Source: CAVYWD01 sp963772225 (GTDB lineage Bacteria > Myxococcota > Myxococcia > Myxococcales > UBA5297). Taken from it: a stretch of 64,000 nucleotides of DNA. The stretch is from positions 2,542,001 through 2,606,000 of the forward strand of contig CAVYWD010000002.1 of the NCBI GenBank assembly GCA_963772225.1, read 5' to 3'. The position numbers and the translations under genes are program-made. Under the pieces are notes generated by a model. That model was given only the letters and a program-made list of their open reading frames with translations. It was not told the DNA's origin and made no database searches. Position 1 is the first letter of the stretch, and every line of letters starts with the position of its first letter. Below are positions 38,501-46,563 of the stretch, in pieces.

Positions 38501-40766
38501 GCTCATCGAAGCCGAAGAGCTCGTGCCCGGCCTCGCCCGCGAGTTCCCGATGCCCGGCGACGTCGAGGTCCGGCTCGGCTCGCCAGGGCTCCTGCGCCTG
38601 CGCACCGACGGCGAGCTCGACCCGCGCTGCCGGCTCTACGACGCCGCCGGGCGCCTAGTGGCGGCGTCCTCCGGCCGAGGCGCGGACTGGAACTGCGACT
38701 TCTCCGAGCCGCTCGCCGAAGGCCACTATCGCCTGTCCATCGAATCCGAGACGCTGCAGTCGGGCTCGACGCGGGTGAGCGCGGCCATGTCCGCCTCGGT
38801 CGACGTCGCGGCGCCGCAGCTCGGGAAGGCCGCCTCGCTCGCCTTCGGGACGGGCTTTGCGCAGGTGGCGCTCCCGGCGCCAGGCGCCGCCGTCCAGGAG
38901 GTCCGCCTGCGCTCCGGCGCGCCGTTCTCGGCCGCCCTGGCGCTGGCGGGCGGCGTCTCCGCCGAGCGGTGCGTCGAGAAGCCCGAGTGCGCCTTCCTGG
39001 TGGCGCCGTCGGCCTCGGGTTCCCGGCTGCTCGTCTGGCGTGCCGCCGCCTCCTCCGAGAAGGTCGACCTGATGCTCGCGGCTCGGGCCGTCGCCGAGCG
39101 CGGCCCCGGCCGCCTCGAAGCGACACAGGCCGCGAAGGTGCAGGTTCCGAAGGCGGGCCTCTATCGCACGGGCCCGGGCGTGCTCTGCCTGCCCGCGGCG
39201 GCGCAGGGAGTCTTCGCCGCTTGCGGCCCGGAAATCTCGCTCGAGCAGGGCCCGCACCTCTTCGCGACGCTGGGCGACGGGAAGCTCGCGCTCGACGAGA
39301 GCGTCGCCAAGGTCGGCGAGCCGGCGGCCGACCGCGTTCGCCTCGCGTCGTCGCCGTTCATCCAGGCCGAGCGCTCCTCGGGCCGGGCGCTGCACCTCTT
39401 GAGCGTCTTGGGTCGCTCGGGCCTGCGCGCCGCGCCGGGCTGCGCGCTCTCGCCGGGCGCGCGGGCGTTGGGCGACGAGGCCTGCTTCGCCGCGTCGTCG
39501 CAGGAAGAAACGGTGGCGCGCTGGTGGACCGCCGCCGAGCCGGGCGACGCCGACGTCCAGCGCCAGGCAGTGAAGCTGCCGTCGGGCGCGCGGCCGCTCG
39601 CGCCGGGGCAGCAGAGCCTTGCGTGGAGCGAGCCCGCGGCGCGCTTCTCGCTGCCGGCCGGGCCCTCGCGCGTCGAGCTGATGCTCGCGCCGGAGACCTG
39701 GGCGGCCCTGCTCGACGGCGCCGGCGATCCAGTGGACCTGTGTCCACCCTCCGTGAAGTTGAGCCGCTGCCTCTTCCTGGCCCAGGGAGGCGAGGTGGCG
39801 CTGGCGGGCAGCGGCGAGCGCCGGGCGGAGGCGACGCTGCTCTCGGGCGCGCCGGCCGCGCGCGCCGCGCTCTCGCCCGACGGCCTGTATGAGGCGGTGC
39901 TGGCGGTTCCCGGCGCGTCGGTCATCGCCATCGCCCCGGATGCGCGCGAACGGACCCTGGAGGTCTCGGGGGCGCGGTCCTGCCTCGTGCGGCTCGCCGA
40001 CGGCCGCCGGGTGTCGAGCTGCTCCGCGCGCTTGCCTCCGAACACCGCCGGCGAGGTCGTCGCCGAGTCCACGGGCGGGCCGCTGCGCGCGGCCGCGTAC
40101 CCGGCGAGCGGCCTCGCGGCGGCGCTCTTTCCCAAGGTCGGTCCGGCCGGCAAGTCGCCGCCACTCGCGGAAGGGCAGGCGGCGCCGCTCGCGGCGGGGT
40201 TCGACCGCGCCATTGCCCTGGAGCAGGGCGCGGTGGTCCACGTCCGCGCGAGCGCCGGCGTGTGCGCGCTGATCGCCGCCGACGGCGCTCGGGAGGTGGG
40301 CGGAGAAGGCCGCGGCTGCGAGCTCCACCGCTACCTCGAGAAGGGCACGCACCGGCTGCTCGTCCGCCCTTTCGGCGGTGAGCCGCTGCAGGGCGTCGCC
40401 GCCTGGACCCAGAGCGCCGTGGAGCCCTTGAGCGACGGCGTCGGCCCCGAGCGGTGGATCGCCCCGGGGCAGGCCCTCTACTTCCGCTTCACCACGGCCT
40501 CGAAGGGTCGCGTCGGCATCGGGTTGAAGGCCCCGGCCGACACCCTGGAGTGCGCGGTGCTCGACGCCTCCCAGAAGCCGCTCGGCGACGGCTGCCAGCA
40601 GCTCCTGGAGCTGTCGCAGGGCAGCTACCTGCTCACCGTGCGCGCGCCGCAGGCGAGCCCCGCCTCGCGCATCCGGCCGGTGGTGTTCGGCCTGGCCGGG
40701 GCGAAGCTCTCGGTGCCGGAAGAATACCTGAGGGAATTCTTCGCTCGGATCGGAGAGCAGCCGTGA
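35532..40766 (+). CDS. Giant secreted protein of unknown function with repeated paired-cysteine modules
   Basis: 1744 residues, starting with a short hydrophobic export signal (PIALFAFAALGAVSV). I recognise no catalogued domain. About a dozen times there is a pair of cysteines, roughly 14-30 residues apart, often followed by a L-x-x-G-x-Y-x-L strand: C53/C74 then LLDPGPYLLRL, the QGCRLDRSLSAGLYELRL module, the NCDFSEPLAEGHYRLSI module and C1674/C1688 then LSQGSYLLTV. These look like beta-sandwich modules each closed by a disulphide. A Pro/Glu-rich linker (about 903-965) splits the protein. There is no C-terminal membrane anchor. The alpha-2-macroglobulin gene starts 50 bases later, so the two probably work together in the periplasm or at the surface. 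The start at 35532 has only a weak RBS. Confidence 0.8.
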   Translation: MPSPIALFAFAALGAVSVQPASVPAQGEQQALVTVDRTAMVHLSAKSAPGTRCELVDQLQGPFLESGVAGKSSCELDALLDPGPYLLRLASPKKGKGQVALAAAPFTEVNSPLVRLVPGRRVERLLHPAEQASYWIHLDSRAFVPLTVWGRTAGAVRVWRNGEWAEPSQPQGQLVSPKPNQPLHRWQLADFLEAGDYLVTVYGANPTAFAEGAPDDTMAIAYGFPEASAEGRWQVALPFTGEAAFALPGPSIIVHSRLAAAASTPTTVTLAPVAPDGSVPLSSEVASCRIEARATVPECAAVVNAAAPRYVALVRGAPGTVVDLGFAAWLPGSSHGLADGAYGPPSETLEFTAPRGGNFLVASDDLPPDPDEAPLGCRLEREEPPGTWSAMATAAPKLSGDRRYERRFNYDGEGKILWFELESGGRWLIADDPERKATCELYRISGDERQRVSEGAGSQGCRLDRSLSAGLYELRLYGGNEGIQTLQLTPNGFFSRPTSAPLSQLACRFDRVGLEKGAHYRVVFSRLGRAAARGLFVRPLPLELQRPLPLELGPGATLTVPMQAGPGLVARSSGAAFECGLEGAGRASSQGGACRFSSVPSSQQLTLANRGAEPVRVELTFERPAPAEPALAAFSPRFQPLPALEPGAPVFFDFERGASHSAAFEVRRAGLYDVTTEGLLQTSCAIRTPATPKLAENQGAGRGRNCLVSAWLRPGRYLAAATTLNASKGRGALAISAREPKVQSVGSGLTYFRVEAGDLVQQRLRAAGRGTSRLETLARGAPLSCRLEDKDGWPLLRVPTSCDLALALAPGEYLWTQLPLTVESDRRTRFEKVVEAPVLSGKKARRIALNERAQAELSEAGKDEYLFELPAELDLTVELTGGMQGRIYRLEPGKPPAPVEIIYPQVTQAPPADVPESPEAPPESMAEDEPPLVESSEESAAEEAPSAPAIARPAPAAPTSSGAQRIALPAGRYQLIAEHSRGDVDIRYALLIEAEELVPGLAREFPMPGDVEVRLGSPGLLRLRTDGELDPRCRLYDAAGRLVAASSGRGADWNCDFSEPLAEGHYRLSIESETLQSGSTRVSAAMSASVDVAAPQLGKAASLAFGTGFAQVALPAPGAAVQEVRLRSGAPFSAALALAGGVSAERCVEKPECAFLVAPSASGSRLLVWRAAASSEKVDLMLAARAVAERGPGRLEATQAAKVQVPKAGLYRTGPGVLCLPAAAQGVFAACGPEISLEQGPHLFATLGDGKLALDESVAKVGEPAADRVRLASSPFIQAERSSGRALHLLSVLGRSGLRAAPGCALSPGARALGDEACFAASSQEETVARWWTAAEPGDADVQRQAVKLPSGARPLAPGQQSLAWSEPAARFSLPAGPSRVELMLAPETWAALLDGAGDPVDLCPPSVKLSRCLFLAQGGEVALAGSGERRAEATLLSGAPAARAALSPDGLYEAVLAVPGASVIAIAPDARERTLEVSGARSCLVRLADGRRVSSCSARLPPNTAGEVVAESTGGPLRAAAYPASGLAAALFPKVGPAGKSPPLAEGQAAPLAAGFDRAIALEQGAVVHVRASAGVCALIAADGAREVGGEGRGCELHRYLEKGTHRLLVRPFGGEPLQGVAAWTQSAVEPLSDGVGPERWIAPGQALYFRFTTASKGRVGIGLKAPADTLECAVLDASQKPLGDGCQQLLELSQGSYLLTVRAPQASPASRIRPVVFGLAGAKLSVPEEYLREFFARIGEQP

Positions 40767-40816
40767 ATTCTCAATCTCGCGACCCTTCGCGATCGACCTG
40801 CTCGAAATCGGGAGGC

Positions 40817-43800
40817 ATGAAGGTGAATCGATTCTTGGCGCGCGCTGCAATCGCCGCATTCGTCTCTTTCGGCGCCCTGGCGCAGGCGCAATCCGCCGAA
40901 TACGTCCCGGGCGACCAAGGCCAGGCGCCTTCGAGCCCGCGCATTCTCCCCGACCCATTCCTGCGCGGCTTCGACCCCATCACCGTCTATTTCGGCGACG
41001 ACGTGGCCAAGGCCCGCGGGCCGGCGGACGACGGCGCGAAGGTCTTGTCCATCCAGCCGAGCTGGCCGGGCGCATTCTATTGGGCCGACAAGCGCACCCT
41101 GCAGTTCCGCCCCGCCGAGCCGTGGCCGCCGCTGGCGCGCTTCGCGGTGGAGGCCAAGGGCGGACGCAGGGTGCTCACCACCATGATGTCCGCGCCGTCG
41201 GCCATGTCGCCCGCGCCCGACTCGGAGAACCTGCGGCCGTTCCGCTCGTTCACCCTCACCTTTCCGCAGCCGCTGCCCCTGGCCGCGCTCAAGCAGATGC
41301 TCAAGCTGGAGCTGCGCGATCCGCCGGGCCTCGCCGACTCGCCGCGCCGGGCGCTCAAGGACTTCAGCCTGGCTCCGCTGCCGCGCGCCTCCGCGCGCGA
41401 CCAGGCGGGCTACGCCGTCACGCTCGAGGAGGAGGTCCCCGAGGGCAAGCAGCTCCGGATCGAGCTGGCGCTGGCCCTGGGCGACGCCGACCGCACGCTC
41501 TGGACCGGCCGGCTCTCGACGCAGCCGCCGTTCCACCTGGAAGCCGTCCGCTGCGGCCACCACACCCTCGCGCTCGCGGGCGTGAAGGACGTGCCCCGCG
41601 ACCAAGCGCTCGCCTGCGGCAACGACGGCGAGACGCCGCAGCTCGCCTTCTCCGCGCCGGTGAAGGACCTGGACCTGACGTCGCTCAAGAAGCTCGTGCG
41701 CCTCGAGCCCGCGGTCCCCGACCTGCGCTTCGACGCCTATGGCGCGCGCATCTCGCTCAAGGGCAAGTTCCTGCCGGACACGCTCTACAAGTTGCGCTTG
41801 GCCGCCGCGCCGCTGCACGACGAGGCGGGCCGGCCGCTCCAGTCGCCGGGCGAGGTCGAGGCCTACTTCTTCCTGGGCTGGAAGACGCCGTACCTGCGCT
41901 GGAGCCAGTCGACTGCGGTGCTGGAGGCGAACGGGCCGCGGATGCTGCCGCTCACGGGCTACGGTGAGCCGCGGGCCGACGTGCGCATCTACCGCATCGA
42001 CCCGCTGCACAACGGGCTCTGGCCGTTCCCGGAGTCGCCGGTGGTGGTGCGCGAAGAGACCGCGCCGCCGTTCCCGGGCGAGGAGCCCGAGACGCCCAAG
42101 GCGGCGCAGGGCTATGTCGACGCCGAGTCGCTCGCGCGCCACATCCGCCTCCTGGGCTCGCCGCTGGTCAGCAAGGTCGTGGACCTGCCGCTCGCGCACC
42201 ACAGCGGCGCGGCGCGGTTCGGGCTGGACTTGGCGCCGCTGCTCGACCCGGTCGTGGGGAGGAAGCCGGGGACCTACCTCGTCGGCCTGCGCCGGCTGAC
42301 CGGCGCCCCCGAGCGCGCCTACGTGCGCGCGCAGGTGACGAACCTGTCGCTCACCGCGGTCGAGGAGCACCAGCGCGTCGCCTTCTATGTGCGCACGGTC
42401 GATCGCGCCGAGCCGGTCAAGGGCGCGCGAATCGCCCTCGACGTCGTCCGCCGGCACGAGCACGAGCGGACCGAGCAGGTGGAGACGCTCGGCCTGACGG
42501 CCGACGCCGACGGGCGCGCCATGCTCGGGCCGCAGAGCGACCTCGTTCGCGTGCTGCGGGTCATCGTCCAGAGCGGGGATGACTCGCTGGTCATCAACCC
42601 CGCCGAGGCGCCGCCGCATTTCGGCGCGAACCACTGGTCCATGGGCTCGGGCTGGCTGCGCTGGCTCGGCGAGAAGATCCCGCCGCCGCCGAACGAGGAT
42701 TCGCTCGCGTTCCTCTTCACAGAGCGCGCCATCTATCGCCCGGGGGAGACGGTCTTCCTCAAGGGCTTCGCGCGCCGCAAGGAGGGCGGCGAGCTCAAGC
42801 TCTGGCAGTCGGCGGGGCTGAAAGACCTGGGCCTGCGCATCGAGGGCCCCGGCGACAAGACCTGGGAGCTGCCGCTCACCGCGACGCCTCTGGCCGGCCT
42901 TTCCGCCGAGTTCAAGGAGGCCGACGCGCCGACCGGCAAGTACCAGGCGGCCCTCTACGAGCGGTCGACGAGCAAGGTCCTCGGCACGCGGCCGTTCAAG
43001 ATCGAGGCGTACCGGGTCCCCACCTTCGAGGTGCAGCTCTCCAGCGCCCCCGCGGTTCGTCTCGACGGGCCGTTCAAGGTCAAGGCGCTGGCGCGCTACT
43101 TCGCCGGCGGCAACCTCGCCGGCCAGCCCGTGGAGTGGACCGTCACGCAGCGGCCGTATCACTACGTGCCCAAAGGCCGCGAGGGAACCCTCTTCGCCGA
43201 CTCGACGCAGTTCGCTCGGCCCGGGGCGCAGAAGCCGCCGCAGGCCATCGTCAAGAAGGCCGAGCTCGATGCCGGCGGCGCGCATTCACTGGAAGTGAAC
43301 CCCGCCCTCGACGTGGACGGCTCGCCGCGCATCTACCGCTTCGAGGCCACCGTCACCGGCCCGGATGACCAGCAGGTCACCAGCGCCCAGGAGGTGCGCG
43401 CGCTGCCGCCGTTCATCTTGGGGATGAAGCTCGTCCGCTACGCGCAGAAGGCGGCCGAGATCAAACCGGAGATCGTGGCGGTGGGCGTGGACGACCAGCT
43501 CCTCAAGGGCCAGGACGTCCAGGTTCGCCTCTACAAGCGCGTCTGGCACTCGGTGCTGCGCGAGTCGCCGTTCGCCACCGGCCAGGCGAAGTACCAGACC
43601 GAGCAGGAGGACGTGAAGCTCCTGGAGAAGACAATCAAGACCGACGACAAGCCGGTGGTTCCGGCGCTGCCCATCTCGGAGTCGGGGGTCTTCGTGGTGG
43701 AGCTCTTCGCCCGCGACAAGCTCGGCCGGGTGCAGACGCTCTCGGCGGACCTCTACGTCGGCGGCGCCACGCCGGTCGCCTGGCCCAAGTCGCGCGAGGG

Positions 43801-46558
43801 CGTCTTCGAGGTCGCCACCGACAAGAAGACCTACCAGGCCGGCGACACCGCCAAGCTCGTCCTCCAGAGCCCGTACCAGCGCGCGCAGGCGCTGGTCATC
43901 GTCGAGGAGCCGGGCGGCAACCGTTACACCTGGCACGAGGTCTCGGGCGGCAAGGCCGTCCACGAGATCAAGATCGGCCCCGAGCACGTGCCGAACCTTG
44001 CGGTGCACGCCGTTCTCATGCGCGGCCGGCTGGGCGAAGGCGCGACCGACGACGACCGCTACCGGCCGCAGACGGTCGCGGCGTCCATCGACCTCGAGGT
44101 GGAGCCGGTCTCGAACCTGGTGAAGGTCGCCGTCGAGCACCCGGAGACGGCGCGGCCGGGGACGAAGGTGGACTTCGCCCTTTCGCTGACCGACGAGAAG
44201 GGCCGCCCGCTCGCTGGCGAGGTGACGTTCTGGCTGGTGGACGAGGCCGTGCTCTCGCTCGCCCGGGAAGAGCCGCTCGACCCGCTCGGCAAGCTCATCA
44301 CCCGCAACCGGCGCGTCACGTCCATCCGCGACACCCGCAACCAGGTCGTGGGCAAGCTCGTGGAGCAAGACGAGGAGCCGGGCGGCGACGGCAGCGGCGA
44401 GGAGGATTCGAAGACGGGCGGCAAGCGGCTGGTGCGCAAGAACTTCAAGACCGTGCCCTTCTACCAGGCGACCGTCGCAGTGGGCCCCAGCGGCAAGGTC
44501 GTGGTGCCGGTGACGCTCTCCGACGACCTGACGAACTTCAAGGTGCGCGCGGTGGCGGCGAGCGGCGCGGCGCGGTTCGGCTTCAAGCAGAGCACGCTGC
44601 GGGTCCGCCTGCCGCTGCTGGTGCAGCCGCAGCTACCGCGCTTTGTGCGCGTCGGCGACCAGTTCTTCGCGGGCGGCGTGGTGCGGCTGCTCGAGGGCGC
44701 CGAAGGGCCGGCGACGGTGGATCTCTCCATCGGCGGCGCGGCCGATACCAAGGGCGGCAAGCAGCCGGCGGAGCTCAAGCTGAACGCCGCCCAGAGCGTG
44801 CTCTTCCCGGTGAGCGCGCTCCCGGCGAGCCTGGAGAAGGCCTCCGAGCTCGCCATCCGGTTCGGAGTGACCCGCAAGTCAGACGGGGCCGGCGACGCGT
44901 TCGAGGTGAAGCTTCCGCTCTTGCCCGACCGGCTCCCGGAGCGCTTCGCCTACTTCGCGCGCCTCAAGCCGGGCCCGGTGGAGCTACGGCCTTTTCCGGA
45001 GGCGCCGCGGCCGGGGACCGGCGCTCAGCAGGTCCTCGTCACCTCCGAGCCCGGCGTGCTCGAGCTCGCCGCCGCGCTCGGCTACCTCGAGCGCTATCCG
45101 CACGGATGCCTGGAGCAGAAGATGAGCCAGCTCGCGCCGGCGCTGCTCTACGCGGAGACGATGAAGCGCCTGGGCATGGACGACCGCAGCAAGGCGAGCC
45201 ACGCCCTGGTGAAGCGGCTTTTGGACGAGATGCCGGTCTACCAAGACGCTCAGGGGTTCTTCGGCTACTGGCCGGGGACGGCCGGGAACGTGCAGGTCAC
45301 CGCGCAGGCGGTGGAGCTCCTCGCGGCGGCGAAGAAGGCCGGCATCCCCTTCGACGAGAAGCTCTTCGCCCGCGGCACCGACGCCCTGAAGCGCGCCCTG
45401 CGCAGCGACTTCGCCGGGCTGCTCGAGGGCTATCGATACAACCAGCAGACCGCGGCGGTGCACGCGCTGGAGCGCGCGGGGATGCTCGACGAGCACTACC
45501 TGCTCGACCTGTTCCATCAGCGCGAGCGCCTGGACGTCGCAAGCCTCTCCGACCTGGCGCTGGCGATGAGCGCCCAGCCCGCGCTCTTCAAGCCGAACCT
45601 GGCGGCGCTCCAGACGGACCTGTGGGGGAGCGTGGTGACCAAGCTCTACCAGGGCAAGCCCGTGTTCGAGTCGCTGCGCGCCCGCCGCGACCATTGGTGG
45701 GGCGGCTACCTCTGCTCCAGCAACGCCTCGCTGGCGCAGGTCTTCGAGAGCCTCGTCCAACTCACGCCCGACGACAGCCGCCTGACGCTCCTGCGCGACG
45801 GGCTCATCGCCCAGGCGAGCCCATCGACCGGCTGGGGCTCGACTTATGAGAACCGCCACGCCGTGGCGGCGCTCGCCGCGTACCTGGAGAAGGCGACGAC
45901 CTCTGCGCCGCGGTCGAGCTTCGCCGTCGCCGGGAAGGAGGCGCTCGCGGTCGACGGCAAGGTGAAGGTCGCGCAGCGCTCGTTCGCGGGCGACGCGCCG
46001 CTCAAGGGCGAGCTGACCGGCGCCGAGGTCGGCGCGCGGGTCGCGTACTCCTACCTGCCGGCGGCGACGGGCGACCAGGTCCAGGCGCTCAAGCAGGGGC
46101 TCATCGTCTCGCGCAGCTCGACGCTCTACCGCGAGGGCGAGGTGCCGGTCCACCTGCAGGACGGCAAAGGCCAGACGCTGTCGCTCAAGGTCGGCGACGT
46201 GCTCGAGATCCACGCGCGCATCACCACCGACGCCGAGCGCTCGCAGGCCGCGCTGGTGGTGCCTTTCGCGGCGGGGCTGGAGCCGCTCAACCCGGAGCTC
46301 GAGACGGCGGGCGCCATCGCCAAGCCCGACCAGGCCGACTCGCTCCAGCCGACGTTCGTGCAGCGGCTCGACCATGAGGTCCGCTACTACTTCGCCCAGC
46401 TGCCGGCGGGGACGCACGCGTTCCACTTCCGGGCGCGCGCGGTCTCCCAGGGAAGCTTCGTGCACCCGGCCCCGTGGGCCGAGCTGATGTACCAGGAGGA
46501 GGTGCGCGGGCGCGGCGAGGGCATGCGGGTCGTGGTCGCGGCGGCGAAGCAGAAGTGA
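40817..46558 (+). CDS. Bacterial alpha-2-macroglobulin family protein (thioester type)
   Basis: 1913 residues from the ATG at 40817, preceded by GGGAGG; a signal peptide ends near ALAQAQSAEY. It follows the bacterial A2M plan: N-terminal MG domains, an MG2 domain with IYRPGETVFLKGFAR, a later bait-like region rich in Gly/Glu/Lys (about residues 1185-1215), and the A2M domain KVVVPVTLSDDLTNFKV. The thioester domain has YPHGCLEQKMSQ with C1431 and the glutamine two residues after the glutamate (CLEQ). Such proteins trap proteases by covalent thioester attack and protect the periplasm; genes next to pbpC are the classic YfhM-type context. Here the signal is of the Sec type without a lipobox. The stop overlaps or abuts the PbpC gene. 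Confidence 0.95.
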   Translation: MKVNRFLARAAIAAFVSFGALAQAQSAEYVPGDQGQAPSSPRILPDPFLRGFDPITVYFGDDVAKARGPADDGAKVLSIQPSWPGAFYWADKRTLQFRPAEPWPPLARFAVEAKGGRRVLTTMMSAPSAMSPAPDSENLRPFRSFTLTFPQPLPLAALKQMLKLELRDPPGLADSPRRALKDFSLAPLPRASARDQAGYAVTLEEEVPEGKQLRIELALALGDADRTLWTGRLSTQPPFHLEAVRCGHHTLALAGVKDVPRDQALACGNDGETPQLAFSAPVKDLDLTSLKKLVRLEPAVPDLRFDAYGARISLKGKFLPDTLYKLRLAAAPLHDEAGRPLQSPGEVEAYFFLGWKTPYLRWSQSTAVLEANGPRMLPLTGYGEPRADVRIYRIDPLHNGLWPFPESPVVVREETAPPFPGEEPETPKAAQGYVDAESLARHIRLLGSPLVSKVVDLPLAHHSGAARFGLDLAPLLDPVVGRKPGTYLVGLRRLTGAPERAYVRAQVTNLSLTAVEEHQRVAFYVRTVDRAEPVKGARIALDVVRRHEHERTEQVETLGLTADADGRAMLGPQSDLVRVLRVIVQSGDDSLVINPAEAPPHFGANHWSMGSGWLRWLGEKIPPPPNEDSLAFLFTERAIYRPGETVFLKGFARRKEGGELKLWQSAGLKDLGLRIEGPGDKTWELPLTATPLAGLSAEFKEADAPTGKYQAALYERSTSKVLGTRPFKIEAYRVPTFEVQLSSAPAVRLDGPFKVKALARYFAGGNLAGQPVEWTVTQRPYHYVPKGREGTLFADSTQFARPGAQKPPQAIVKKAELDAGGAHSLEVNPALDVDGSPRIYRFEATVTGPDDQQVTSAQEVRALPPFILGMKLVRYAQKAAEIKPEIVAVGVDDQLLKGQDVQVRLYKRVWHSVLRESPFATGQAKYQTEQEDVKLLEKTIKTDDKPVVPALPISESGVFVVELFARDKLGRVQTLSADLYVGGATPVAWPKSREGVFEVATDKKTYQAGDTAKLVLQSPYQRAQALVIVEEPGGNRYTWHEVSGGKAVHEIKIGPEHVPNLAVHAVLMRGRLGEGATDDDRYRPQTVAASIDLEVEPVSNLVKVAVEHPETARPGTKVDFALSLTDEKGRPLAGEVTFWLVDEAVLSLAREEPLDPLGKLITRNRRVTSIRDTRNQVVGKLVEQDEEPGGDGSGEEDSKTGGKRLVRKNFKTVPFYQATVAVGPSGKVVVPVTLSDDLTNFKVRAVAASGAARFGFKQSTLRVRLPLLVQPQLPRFVRVGDQFFAGGVVRLLEGAEGPATVDLSIGGAADTKGGKQPAELKLNAAQSVLFPVSALPASLEKASELAIRFGVTRKSDGAGDAFEVKLPLLPDRLPERFAYFARLKPGPVELRPFPEAPRPGTGAQQVLVTSEPGVLELAAALGYLERYPHGCLEQKMSQLAPALLYAETMKRLGMDDRSKASHALVKRLLDEMPVYQDAQGFFGYWPGTAGNVQVTAQAVELLAAAKKAGIPFDEKLFARGTDALKRALRSDFAGLLEGYRYNQQTAAVHALERAGMLDEHYLLDLFHQRERLDVASLSDLALAMSAQPALFKPNLAALQTDLWGSVVTKLYQGKPVFESLRARRDHWWGGYLCSSNASLAQVFESLVQLTPDDSRLTLLRDGLIAQASPSTGWGSTYENRHAVAALAAYLEKATTSAPRSSFAVAGKEALAVDGKVKVAQRSFAGDAPLKGELTGAEVGARVAYSYLPAATGDQVQALKQGLIVSRSSTLYREGEVPVHLQDGKGQTLSLKVGDVLEIHARITTDAERSQAALVVPFAAGLEPLNPELETAGAIAKPDQADSLQPTFVQRLDHEVRYYFAQLPAGTHAFHFRARAVSQGSFVHPAPWAELMYQEEVRGRGEGMRVVVAAAKQK

Positions 46559-46563
46559 CGCTG

